From positions 186,001 through 250,000 of the forward strand of contig NZ_SHKR01000013.1 of NCBI RefSeq assembly GCF_004217145.1: DNA of 64,000 nucleotides, in the 5' to 3' direction. Numbering within the stretch: the first letter of the stretch is position 1; every line of letters starts with the position of its first letter. This DNA comes from Kribbella rubisoli. Its GTDB lineage: Bacteria > Actinomycetota > Actinomycetes > Propionibacteriales > Kribbellaceae. This document shows positions 49,512-57,163 of this stretch, piece after piece. The notes beneath the pieces are model-generated. The model was not told the origin of the DNA and ran no database searches. It worked only from the letters and a program-made list of their open reading frames with translations. The position numbers and the translations under genes were made by a program.

Positions 49512-51401
49512 TCAGCCCAGCCGGGCCTTCAGGTTGTCCAGCTCGACCTTGAGCTCGGTCGGGACGGTGTCGCCGAGCTTGGCGAACCACTCCTCGATCA
49601 GCGGGATCTCGGCCTTCCACTCCTCGGCGTCGACGTCGAGCGCGATCTCGAGGTCCTGCGCGGTCATGTCCAGCCCGGCAACGTCGAGCGCGTCGGCGGC
49701 CGGCACCCGGCCGATCGGCGTCTCGATCGCGTCGGCCTGGCCCTCGATCCGGTCGATGACCCACTTCAGCACGCGGCTGTTCTCACCGAAGCCCGGCCAG
49801 ACGAACTTGCCCGCCTCGTCCTTGCGGAACCAGTTCACGTAGAAGATCTTCGGCAGCTGGGCGGCGTCGTGCTGCTTGCCGACGGTCAGCCAGTGGTCGA
49901 AGTACTGCCCGGCGTCGTACCCGAGGAACGGCAGCATCGCCATCGGGTCGCGCCGTACGACGCCGACCTGGCCGACCGCGGCCGCGGTGGTCTCGGACGA
50001 CAGCGTCGCGCCCATGAACACCCCGTGCGCCCAGTCGCGCGACTCGGTCACCAGCGGGACCGTGGTGGCGCGACGGCCGCCGAAGATGATCGCGGAGATC
50101 GGTACGCCGTTCGGGTCGTCGTACTCGTCGGCGATGATCGGGCACTGCTTGATCGGCGTGCAGAACCGGCTGTTCGGGTGGCTCGACAGCTCGCCGTTGT
50201 CCGGCGTCCACTCGCGGCCCTTCCAGTCGGTCAGGTGGTCCGGCGGGGTCGGCGAGTAGCCCTCCCACCAGACATCGCCGTCGTCGGTCAGCGCGACGTT
50301 GGTGAAGACCGAGTTGCCCTTCTCGATCGTGCGCATCGCGTTCGGGTTCGTCTTCCAACCGGTGCCGGGGGCAACACCGAACAGGCCGAACTCCGGGTTC
50401 ACGGCGTACAGCCGGCCGTCCTTGCCGAACCGCATCCAGGCGATGTCGTCGCCGAGCGTCTCGACCTCCCAGCCCTCCAGCGTCGGATCGAGCATCGCCA
50501 GGTTGGTCTTGCCGCAGGCGCTCGGGAACGCGGCCGCGACGTAATGCACCTTCTTCTCCGGCGAGATCAGCTTCAGGATCAGCATGTGCTCGGCCAGCCA
50601 GCCTTCGTCGCGGGCCATCGCGGACGCGATCCGCAGCGAGTAGCACTTCTTGCCCAGCAGCGAGTTACCGCCGTACCCGGAGCCGTAGGACCAGATCGCC
50701 CGCTCCTCGGGGAACTGCACGATGTACTTCTCGTCGTTGCACGGCCACGGCACGTCCTTCTGGCCCGGCTCGAGCGGTGCGCCGACCGAGTGCAGGCAGG
50801 GCACGTACGGCGCGTCCTCGCCGAGCTTTGTCAGTACCTCGGCGCCGGTGCGGCACATGATGCGCATCGACGCGACGACGTACGCCGAGTCGGTGATCTC
50901 GACACCGAACATCGGCTTCTCGGCCGTCAGCGGGCCCATGCAGAATGGGACGACGTACATCGTCCGGCCGCGCATCGAGCCGCGGTACAGCTCCGTCATC
51001 AGCGCCTTCATCTGCGCCGGGTCCATCCAGTTGTTGGTCGGACCGGCGTCCTTCTCCTCCGCGGAGCAGATGAACGTGCGCTGCTCGACCCGCGCGACGT
51101 CACTCGGATCCGTGCGAACCCAGAACGAGTTCGGCTTCTTCTCCTCGTTCAGCCGGACCATCGTGCCGGCCGCGATCAGCTCGTTCGTCAGCGTCGCGTA
51201 CTCCGCGTCCGACCCGTCGACCCAGTGGATCCGGTCGGGCTGGGTGAGCTCGGCGACCTCGGCCACCCAGTTGAGCAGGCCGGCGTGCTGCGTCGGGGCC
51301 GTGGTCAGGTCGTACGGCGTCGGATTTTCGCCGGGGAGGGGGTCCTTGGTGGCTGCTGAGGTGGCGGTCTCGGTATGGGTCGGGCTGGCGGTCGTCGTCA
51401 T
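49512..51401 (-). CDS. pckG: Phosphoenolpyruvate carboxykinase, GTP type (629 aa)
   Basis: GTP-PEPCK signatures: RTMYVVPFCMGP, GYGGNSLLGKKCYSLRIAS, the P-loop FPSACGKTNLAMLDP with the reactive Cys, FGLFGVAPGTGWKTNPNAM, and GGRRATTVPLVTESRDWAHGVFMGATLSSETTAAA. It makes PEP from oxaloacetate, first step of gluconeogenesis, in the cytosol. ATG 51401 (MTTTASPTHTE) chosen; the frame upstream is not coding. Two direct repeats lie upstream. Convergent with the phosphoribosyltransferase gene. Confidence 0.96.
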   Translation of the reverse strand: MTTTASPTHTETATSAATKDPLPGENPTPYDLTTAPTQHAGLLNWVAEVAELTQPDRIHWVDGSDAEYATLTNELIAAGTMVRLNEEKKPNSFWVRTDPSDVARVEQRTFICSAEEKDAGPTNNWMDPAQMKALMTELYRGSMRGRTMYVVPFCMGPLTAEKPMFGVEITDSAYVVASMRIMCRTGAEVLTKLGEDAPYVPCLHSVGAPLEPGQKDVPWPCNDEKYIVQFPEERAIWSYGSGYGGNSLLGKKCYSLRIASAMARDEGWLAEHMLILKLISPEKKVHYVAAAFPSACGKTNLAMLDPTLEGWEVETLGDDIAWMRFGKDGRLYAVNPEFGLFGVAPGTGWKTNPNAMRTIEKGNSVFTNVALTDDGDVWWEGYSPTPPDHLTDWKGREWTPDNGELSSHPNSRFCTPIKQCPIIADEYDDPNGVPISAIIFGGRRATTVPLVTESRDWAHGVFMGATLSSETTAAAVGQVGVVRRDPMAMLPFLGYDAGQYFDHWLTVGKQHDAAQLPKIFYVNWFRKDEAGKFVWPGFGENSRVLKWVIDRIEGQADAIETPIGRVPAADALDVAGLDMTAQDLEIALDVDAEEWKAEIPLIEEWFAKLGDTVPTELKVELDNLKARLG

Positions 51402-51529
51402 TCGCGGCTCATTCCCTCTCGGCTGTCGGGCCCGGCGACGTTCGGCCCCTCGACGCTGAAAGGCGGGTACGGCGTCCGGCCGCCGGGGTCTCCGGCGGTT
51501 CGATGCAGCTGGCTGGCGGTGTAGTCGCT

Positions 51530-51563
51530 CGCATACCAGTGCGTCCAGTGGACGTATACCAGT
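51530..51563 (-). promoter_or_regulatory. Direct repeats upstream of pckG (possible activator/repressor sites)
   Basis: On the minus strand ACTGGTATACG (51553-51563) and ACTGGTATGCG (51530-51540) are direct copies, 23 bases apart start to start, differing at one base. They lie 130 to 160 bases before the pckG ATG. Spacing of about two helical turns suits side-by-side protein dimers. No transcription factor is identified. Confidence 0.45.
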
Positions 51564-51725
51564 GTGCAAGTGGTACTACGGTACGCGAACGACCCCGGGG
51601 CTGTGAACCGCTAGAACGTGAACCCGGTCACAAAGTTTCCGCGACAATCGCTTTCCGGTGGAGCTTGTGAAAATGAGAACGGCCCGCGCTGTTCGCGCGG
51701 GCCGTTCAGCAGATTTTGCGGTCGA

Positions 51726-52934
51726 TCAACTGGTCTGGCGCCAGATGTCGTTGACGACCCGCTGGACGTCCGGCGCCTCGGCCACCTGTCCGTAGACCAT
51801 CGCGCCGACGAGCCACCACTGCCCGCCGCTCAGGAACGCGTGCGTCATCGTGATCGTGTACGGCGCCTTGGTCGACACCGTCAGCCAGGTCCGCGCGTCC
51901 TTCGCAGTCGCCGGCGCGGTCGTCTTGTAGATCTTCGTCCACAGCTGGTCGAACGAGGGCCGGTCGGCCAGGCACTGCGCCAGACTCACGCACGGGTGCA
52001 GCGCGACCTGCGCCTGGAACGAGTTCTTCAGGCCGTTCGCCGGGTCGTACTCGGTCGCGGTGACGACCTTCCGCAGGATCAGCTGCGAGGACTCACCCAG
52101 CCGGATCACCTGCGGCGGCCGCGGCCAGCCGATCGCGAACGGCAGCTCGGCGTTCGCGACGACCTGGAGATCCGCGCCGGCGGCGTACGTCGCGCCGAAC
52201 AGGCCGGGCGATCCGTCGGGACGTTTGTACGGCGCTGTCGTGACAATGTTGATCGGCGGGATCAGGACCTTGGCCGGGATCGCCTCCGGGCTGACCGCGG
52301 GCGCCGCGACCTCGACCGGATCGTCCTTCTTCACGGCGCTGCCGATCGCGGAGCCGATCGAATACGTGATGCTGAAGACGATCAGGACGACGACCGCCAC
52401 GACGGCGTAGATCCAGGAGCCGATCTTGCGGCTGTACTGGCGGGCGACGTCGATCTTCGACTGCTCGGTCTCGGCCTGTGTCTGCGGTTGCTGTGTCTGC
52501 GGTTGGTGCGGGCGGTCGGCGTAGGACGGGATGCTGTCTGCTTGCGGGAGGTCCGGTGGCATTGCGCCGTACCCGCTGAGTTGCCGGCGGATCGCCTGCA
52601 GGGACACGTCGTCGTTCCCGATGATCCCGTCGAGCGGGTCGATCAGCCGCTCCGCGCCGGTCTGCCCGGGGATCAGCTGGGTGATCGCGTACGGGCGGCT
52701 GGAGTTGAAGTTGGCCGCCCAGAGCGGGGTCTCCTGCTGGCCCGGCACCAGCGCGGCGTCGCGGCTCGCGCGGGTCAGTCGCTCCACGACTGTCTCGTCG
52801 CGCGCGCCGTCCTCGCTCAGCACGAGCGCGATGATCTCCATGCCGGTGAACGTGCGGCCGTGCCACAACTCGGCGAGCGGGTGCTGGAGCAGTCGCTGAT
52901 CCAGCTGATAGCCGGGGATCTCCGGCGTACTCAC
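51726..52934 (-). CDS. Membrane-anchored protein with a degenerate kinase-like N-terminus (402 aa)
   Basis: The N-terminus PGYQLDQRLLQHPLAELWHGRTFTGMEIIALVLSEDGARDETVVERLTRASRDAALVPG resembles the Ser/Thr kinase N-lobe (G-Y-x-L-x-x-x-L-G-x-G pattern) but has no glycine loop, no catalytic Lys in the right place and no H-R-D or D-F-G. One TM (SWIYAVVAVVVLIVFSITYSIGSAIG, near 180-205) separates this from an extracellular part with one disulphide-type pair (HPCVSLAQCLADR). A pseudokinase-like regulator of a cell-wall or stress process is a guess. Start GTG 52934 overlaps the stop of the next gene (GTGA). Confidence 0.72.
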   Translation of the reverse strand: MSTPEIPGYQLDQRLLQHPLAELWHGRTFTGMEIIALVLSEDGARDETVVERLTRASRDAALVPGQQETPLWAANFNSSRPYAITQLIPGQTGAERLIDPLDGIIGNDDVSLQAIRRQLSGYGAMPPDLPQADSIPSYADRPHQPQTQQPQTQAETEQSKIDVARQYSRKIGSWIYAVVAVVVLIVFSITYSIGSAIGSAVKKDDPVEVAAPAVSPEAIPAKVLIPPINIVTTAPYKRPDGSPGLFGATYAAGADLQVVANAELPFAIGWPRPPQVIRLGESSQLILRKVVTATEYDPANGLKNSFQAQVALHPCVSLAQCLADRPSFDQLWTKIYKTTAPATAKDARTWLTVSTKAPYTITMTHAFLSGGQWWLVGAMVYGQVAEAPDVQRVVNDIWRQTS

Positions 52935-53539
52935 TTGCTCTCCCAGATGGCGCGGTCCGCCAGCGCCAACGCTGCCTTCTGCGCCACGTCCGCTTCCACC
53001 GGGTTGGCTGTGTAGTCCACCTGTACGACGATGTCGGCGCGCTGCACGAGCACGTGTACGGCCCACGATTCGCCGGCCATGCCGCTAGGGGTGTGGCTGA
53101 ACTTGGTCGGGTACGGGCGGTCCTCGTTGAGTGTCTTCATCGGCGATCGCGTGAAGACCTTCTTCGCGGTCTGCGTCGGCGTGAACGGTTTGTTCCCGGC
53201 GCCGGCGTCCTGCCCGCCGTACGGCGTGATGCTGACCTTCACGCTCGCGGCCGTGAACGCGCGGACCTTCGCCCGGGAGCTGCCCGCCTCGCAGGTGATC
53301 GTCGTACTCCCAACCTGCGTCATCGTCACCGGCCCACTCGATGCCTTAGGCAACAGGCTCGAGACGTCCCCGATCCGCGCACACAAGTCCGACGGCATCG
53401 TCCGCGCCGCCACGATGTCCGCGGGCGTCACCGGCTCGCCGACCGCCCACCCGATCCCCCCACCCGCAATCGCAGCCACCCCACACCCGATCGCCGTACC
53501 CCGCACCAGTCGACTACCCATGCCCGCGACCTTAACCAC
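52931..53539 (-). CDS. Exported/anchored protein paired with the pseudokinase (202 aa)
   Basis: N-terminal hydrophobic segment GTAIGCGVAAIAGGGIGWAVG, then a soluble domain with two cysteines (DLCARIG, TTITCEAG) and many Ser/Thr: TMPSDLCARIGDVSSLLPKASSGPVTMTQVGSTTITCEAGSSRAKVRAF. The two cysteines are spaced like a DUF3558-type disulphide, but I cannot assign the family firmly. Stop overlaps the pseudokinase-like gene start by 4 bases, so they are made together. Confidence 0.72.
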   Translation of the reverse strand: MVKVAGMGSRLVRGTAIGCGVAAIAGGGIGWAVGEPVTPADIVAARTMPSDLCARIGDVSSLLPKASSGPVTMTQVGSTTITCEAGSSRAKVRAFTAASVKVSITPYGGQDAGAGNKPFTPTQTAKKVFTRSPMKTLNEDRPYPTKFSHTPSGMAGESWAVHVLVQRADIVVQVDYTANPVEADVAQKAALALADRAIWESK

Positions 53540-53895
53540 GCGGAGGTCCTCCCTAACCGATCAGGCAACCACCCTTAGACGCAAACCGCCCAAGCCCGGT
53601 TCCAGCGGGTCAGCTGGTGATGTGTTCCCCACGCATGCGCTACGCGCGGTTTGCAGCTATCGCCACGTCGGCTGCCGCCTGGCGGCGTGTGCTCCTGCTG
53701 GGCGAGCTGGCTGTGGCGGCCTGCCGTCGCTCGTCCATCACGTGTCCCGTGGAGCCGCGTCTGCCTGCACATGGTTGCCAACGGCACCCGACCGCCCGGC
53801 CGGCCTGACAGCGGGATCAGCCCGGTGGTAGGCCGTCGTACGGGAACCTCACAGGCGCTCCGTCGTACGGGAACCGCGCCCCGGCGTACGCCCGA
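53540..53895. other. Intergenic region (356 bases), no gene supported
   Basis: No open frame here has both a plausible start and coding-type codons. The frames at 53617-53808 and 53575-53787 are basic or Cys/Arg-rich shadows. The only structure is a direct repeat CCGTCGTACGGGAACC at 53833-53848 and 53860-53875, 27 bases apart. It separates the pseudokinase pair from the helical protein gene. Confidence 0.6.
53833..53875. repeat. 16-bp direct repeat in a gene-free gap
   Basis: Two exact copies of CCGTCGTACGGGAACC with 11 intervening bases. The core CGTACG is palindromic. The spacing could suit a binding site for a dimer or a recombination remnant. No promoter is evident. Confidence 0.7.
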
Positions 53896-54450
53896 CTAAC
53901 TCAGCAGCGTCTTCACCGACCCGCCGGACTCGGTGAGCTTTGTGCCCAGGCCCTTCAGCGCATCCCCGACCGTGCCGAGGATGTCCGACAGGTCCCGCAG
54001 ATTGCCGGCCAGGCTCTCGACCTCGGTCGCCACCGCGCCGATCTGCCCGCTCCCGTCGTTCAGCTTCTTCGCCGCTGCATCCCCGATCCCAGGGATCTTG
54101 TCCAGCTCGCCCGCCAGCCCGGCCAGCATCCCGGACGCGTCCTTCAGCCGGTCCTTGGCGGCGTTCATCGTGCCCGCGCTCCCGGTCAGCGCCTTCCGGG
54201 CGCCGCCTTCGCCGTCGTCCCCGACCAGCGCCCCGGCCGCCTTCGCCGCCTGCTCACCGGCCTCCGCCAGCCCGGTCCCGATCGTCTTCAGCAGCTCCGG
54301 CAACTGCCCGATGAACCCGACCGCCCCGTCCGGCAACCCCCGCACGAGCTCGAGCACCTTCTGGAAGTCGTCCGAGTTCTCCATCACGAACCCGACCGCC
54401 TTCTTCACGTCCCCGAGATCCCGCCCGCCCAGCAAATCCTCGATACCCAT
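53896..54450 (-). CDS. Alpha-helical hypothetical protein (184 aa)
   Basis: Low-complexity, helix-rich sequence with heptads: AVGFVMENSDDFQKVLELVRGLPDGAVGFIGQLPELLKTIGTGLAEAGEQAAKAAGALVG and GTVGDALKGLGTKLTESGGSV. Looks coiled-coil or WXG100-like in style, but no W-x-G motif. No signal peptide. Ends against the gene-free gap. Unknown function. Confidence 0.7.
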   Translation of the reverse strand: MGIEDLLGGRDLGDVKKAVGFVMENSDDFQKVLELVRGLPDGAVGFIGQLPELLKTIGTGLAEAGEQAAKAAGALVGDDGEGGARKALTGSAGTMNAAKDRLKDASGMLAGLAGELDKIPGIGDAAAKKLNDGSGQIGAVATEVESLAGNLRDLSDILGTVGDALKGLGTKLTESGGSVKTLLS

Positions 54451-54559
54451 GCGCGGATCGTAGGGCTCAAAACCCCCGCTGTACCCGACACCGCGCCGCC
54501 CTCCAGAGCCGATTGGCCTACACCCACCCCCTCCATGTATCGTTACTCGACGTTGTCCA

Positions 54560-54632
54560 GCGCTCGTAGCTCAACGGATAGAGCATCTGACTACGGATCA
54601 GAAGGTTGGGGGTTCGAATCCCTCCGAGCGCG
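54560..54632 (+). tRNA. tRNA-Arg (ACG)
   Basis: Acceptor GCGCTCG (54560-54566) pairs with CGAGCGC (54625-54631), discriminator G at 54632. D arm AGCTCAACGGATAGAGC. Anticodon stem TCTGA/TCAGA, loop CTACGGA, anticodon ACG at 54593-54595. Length 73. CCA is not encoded. Confidence 0.97.
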
Positions 54633-54642
54633 CAAATCGAAG

Positions 54643-54674
54643 GCCCAGGCAGACACTCTCTGACCTGGGCTTTT
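54643..54674 (+). terminator. Terminator after tRNA-Arg
   Basis: GCCCAGG (54643-54649) and CCTGGGC (54664-54670) form a 7-bp stem, then TTTT (54671-54674). The loop is 14 bases. Confidence 0.8.
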
Positions 54675-54757
54675 GTGTGTCCGGGGGCAACAGCAGAGAG
54701 GGCGGCTGTCGTGCTTGCCGCCCCAGGGTCAGTTCGCTGGTCTGGGCTTTTGGGCGT

Positions 54758-55165
54758 TCAGGGGTGGCTGACCCGGAGTTCGTCGAGGAGGGTTTCGATG
54801 TGGGTGCGGATTTCGTCGCGGACTTGGCGGACGACCTCGATGGGTTGGCCCGCCGGGTCGGTGAGTTTCCAGTCTTCGTAGCGTTTGCCGGGGAAGAAGG
54901 GGCAGGCGTCGCCGCAGCCCATTGTGATCACGACGTCGCTGGCCTGTACGTCGTCGATCGACAGGAGGCGCGGTGTGTTCGCGGTGATGTCGATGCCGAC
55001 CTCGCGCATTGCCTCGACGGCGACGGGGTTGATCTGGTTGCCGGGTTCGGAGCCTGCTGACAGTACGTCGACCTCGTTGCCGGCCAGGGAACGGAGCCAG
55101 CCGGCAGCCATCTGGGAGCGGCCGGCGTTGTGGACGCAGACGAAGAGGACGGTGGGTTTGCTCAC
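54758..55165 (-). CDS. arsC: Arsenate reductase, thioredoxin-coupled type (135 aa)
   Basis: LMW-phosphatase fold: FVCVHNAGRSQMAAGWL carries C10-x5-R16, and the extra Cys84 and Cys88 in MGCGDACPFFPGK form the redox relay seen in S. aureus type ArsC (Cys10, 82, 89), coupling to thioredoxin. Reduces arsenate to As(III). GTG start (VSKPTVLF) overlaps the aquaporin stop (GTGA). Ends the operon. Confidence 0.93.
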   Translation of the reverse strand: MSKPTVLFVCVHNAGRSQMAAGWLRSLAGNEVDVLSAGSEPGNQINPVAVEAMREVGIDITANTPRLLSIDDVQASDVVITMGCGDACPFFPGKRYEDWKLTDPAGQPIEVVRQVRDEIRTHIETLLDELRVSHP

Positions 55166-55902
55166 GAGGATGCTCCTGCGGTCGTGTGAGGTGTGACGAC
55201 GTCGTCGGCGGCTTTGCCTGCGTCGGGGTAGAGGACCGCGACTGCGCCTGCGCCGAGGACGGCCCCGAGGATCTGGAAGGCGATGAAGCCGGGGACGGAT
55301 CCGGGCGCGATGCCGGCGAACGTGTCGCTGAAGGCGCGTCCGATGGTGACCGCCGGGTTGGCGAACGAGGTCGAGGACGTGAACCAGTACGCCGCACCGA
55401 TGTACGCGCCGACCGCGGCAGGCGCCAACGCGGCGCGGCCGGTCCGGGCGAGCGCGAAGATCAGCAGGATCAGGCCGGCGGTGGCGACGGTCTCGCCGAT
55501 GTAGAGGTGGCCGGTGGATCTGTGCGTGGTCGACCAGGACACGGCGGTTTCGCCGTACATGAGGTTCGCCAGGATCGCCCCGAGGACGCCGCCGCCGACC
55601 TGGGCCGGGAGGTAGGCGACCAGGTCACGCGCGGTGAGTCCAGTCCCGGAACGTTGGCCGAACCACCAGTCGACAAGGGACACGACAGGATTGAAGTGCG
55701 CACCGGAGACCGGCCCGAACATCAGGATCAGTACGGCGAGCCCGAGCGCGGTCGCGAAGGAGTTCTCCAGCAGCTGTAACCCTGTGTCGCTCGGCGAGAG
55801 CTTGGCGGCCGCAATCCCGGAGCCGACCACCACCGTCACGAGCAGTCCAGTGCCAAGTCCTTCGGCGAGAGCGCGGCGCCAGAGCGGCTGTGCGTGGCTC
55901 AT
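55162..55902 (-). CDS. Aquaglyceroporin (MIP) of the arsenic operon (246 aa)
   Basis: MIP fold with two half-helix motifs: SGAHFNPVVSLVDWWFG (N-P-V rather than N-P-A) and TSFANPAVTIGRAFSD. Six TM helices, N-terminus HAQPLWRRALAEGLGTGLLVTVVVGSGIA. In Sinorhizobium the AqpS channel replaces an efflux pump by letting As(III) leave down its gradient; the gene order here (channel then arsC) is the same. ATG 55902. No ArsB or Acr3 gene is visible. Confidence 0.92.
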   Translation of the reverse strand: MSHAQPLWRRALAEGLGTGLLVTVVVGSGIAAAKLSPSDTGLQLLENSFATALGLAVLILMFGPVSGAHFNPVVSLVDWWFGQRSGTGLTARDLVAYLPAQVGGGVLGAILANLMYGETAVSWSTTHRSTGHLYIGETVATAGLILLIFALARTGRAALAPAAVGAYIGAAYWFTSSTSFANPAVTIGRAFSDTFAGIAPGSVPGFIAFQILGAVLGAGAVAVLYPDAGKAADDVVTPHTTAGASS

Positions 55903-55960
55903 CCGCGACTCACCAGTACGGCGATAAACCGGTCGTCGCGAGGTGGGCAAGCTACTTCGG

Positions 55961-56647
55961 TCATCGCTTGCTCCTGGTGGTGAGTGCCGGTGCGAGCCGG
56001 TCGATGCGGTCGGCGAGTTCGGCGTACGCGGCTTCGAAGGCTGCGTCGGTGTCGATCGGCGCCGGGTCGGGGATGGACCAGTGCAGCTGCGGTCGTTGGC
56101 TGCTGGGCAGGTGTTCGTGGGCGTTGTCGCAGACGGCGATGAGAAGGTCATTGCCCTTCGCAACTTCGCGGAGGTGGCTCGTGTGCCAGCCGGAGGGGTC
56201 GAGGCCGTGGCGGCGCGCGACCTTGATCGCCCGGGGGTGTACGCGCTCGGCAGGTTCGGTGCCGGCGGAGACAGCCGGTACATGGCTGCGTCGGGACCAG
56301 ATCGCTGCGGCCAACTGAGACCGGGCCGAGTTCTGCGTGCAGACGAACACGACACGCTTCGCGGCGATCAGCGCGGGTGTGGCGATCGCGGCCAGCGCGT
56401 CCGGTTCGAGCCGGACATAGGTACGTCGTCGGTCGCCCTCGGAGCGTGTTCGTACGACGAGGCCGGCGTCTTCGAGCACCTTGAGGTGATGCGCGACGAG
56501 ATTCGTCGGCAGGTCCAGGGCGGCCCCGAGCTCACCGGGCGCGGCATCGCCTGCAACCAGGGTGTCGACGATCGCCAGCCGCGCCGGATCGCCGAGCGCC
56601 GCGTGGATGCGGGCTCGCTGTCCCCGGGTGAATCGCTCAGTGTTCAT
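55961..56647 (-). CDS. ArsR-arsenate reductase fusion (228 aa)
   Basis: Residues 1-85 are a winged-helix ArsR domain (ARIHAALGDPARLAIVDTLVAGDAAPGELGAALDLPTNLVAHHLKVLEDAGLVVRTRSEGDRR). From about 97 an LMW-phosphatase-type arsenate reductase begins: KRVVFVCTQNSARSQLAAAIW with C103-x5-R109. Only one more Cys is present (AVCDNAHEH), so the S. aureus-type triad is incomplete. A DNA-binding reductase could link arsenate reduction to de-repression. ATG 56647 (MNTERFTRG). Confidence 0.9.
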   Translation of the reverse strand: MNTERFTRGQRARIHAALGDPARLAIVDTLVAGDAAPGELGAALDLPTNLVAHHLKVLEDAGLVVRTRSEGDRRRTYVRLEPDALAAIATPALIAAKRVVFVCTQNSARSQLAAAIWSRRSHVPAVSAGTEPAERVHPRAIKVARRHGLDPSGWHTSHLREVAKGNDLLIAVCDNAHEHLPSSQRPQLHWSIPDPAPIDTDAAFEAAYAELADRIDRLAPALTTRSKR

Positions 56648-56650
56648 TGA

Positions 56651-56666
56651 CTCAATAATCACTGAG
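56651..56666. promoter_or_regulatory. ArsR-type operator upstream of fusion gene
   Basis: CTCAAT-AATC-ACTGAG is an inverted repeat with 5 of 6 matching pairs (in arms of 6), 4 bases before the ATG of the ArsR-ArsC fusion gene. Its position over the ribosome site and promoter start suits autoregulation. Confidence 0.5.
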
Positions 56667-56716
56667 CTACTGCTAGGAGTCAAACGTCAGCGACCGCACG
56701 CCAGGCGAGCCCCGGG

Positions 56717-57085
56717 TCAGTGCGTCGAAGCGGCTTCCGGTACGGCGAGAAGGCCGGCGATCCACCGCAGCTTCTCGGGCACGGGCCAGTAGTAGACCCA
56801 CGTGCCGCGCCGCTCGCAGTCGACCAAACCGGCCTCCCGGAGCACCTTGAGGTGATGCGAGATGGTCGGTCCGCTGACGTCGAACTGGGGCGTCAGATCA
56901 CAGACGCAGACCTCGTCACTCGCGGAAGTGATGATCGAGAAAAGCCGGAGCCGGATCGGATCGGCGAGCGCCTTGAACACCGCTGCGCCCTCGGCGGCTC
57001 CCGCCGCGTCGAGAGCTGTGTCGGAGATCGGCGCGCAGCAGCCTGCGCCCGCGACGGGCGTCAACGCGATCTCTTGTTTCGACAT
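56717..57085 (-). CDS. arsR: ArsR-family metalloregulator (122 aa)
   Basis: Helix-turn-helix: AAVFKALADPIRLRLFSIITSASDEVCVCDLTPQFDVSGPTISHHLKVLREAGLVDCERRGTWVYYW. The As(III)-binding helix EVCVCDL (Cys60, Cys62) matches type I ArsR (E-L-C-V-C-D-L). Extra cysteines lie in the N-terminus (Cys16, Cys17). Start ATG 57085. Probably releases DNA when As(III) binds. Divergent from the flavoprotein gene. Confidence 0.95.
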   Translation of the reverse strand: MSKQEIALTPVAGAGCCAPISDTALDAAGAAEGAAVFKALADPIRLRLFSIITSASDEVCVCDLTPQFDVSGPTISHHLKVLREAGLVDCERRGTWVYYWPVPEKLRWIAGLLAVPEAASTH

Positions 57086-57092
57086 GGGTCTA

Positions 57093-57115
57093 TCTTGACT
57101 CTTATCGAATCAAGA
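57093..57115. promoter_or_regulatory. ArsR operator between arsR and the flavoprotein gene
   Basis: TCTTGA (57093-57098) and TCAAGA (57110-57115) are inverted arms 11 bases apart, with inner ATCGAAT symmetry. It lies 8 bases before the arsR ATG and 48 bases before the flavoprotein GTG, so one ArsR site can control both. Confidence 0.65.
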
Positions 57116-57163
57116 GGCAAGCTGCTGTTGTTTCGATGATCTTCTAGATAGGGAGTTGGGATC

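Noticed and set aside
49869..51359. 496-aa plus-strand frame
   Set aside because: Antisense shadow of pckG, which has unmistakable family motifs on the other strand.
53617..53808. 63-aa frame in the gene-free gap
   Set aside because: No ribosome site, Arg/Cys-rich, no family pattern; treated as non-coding.
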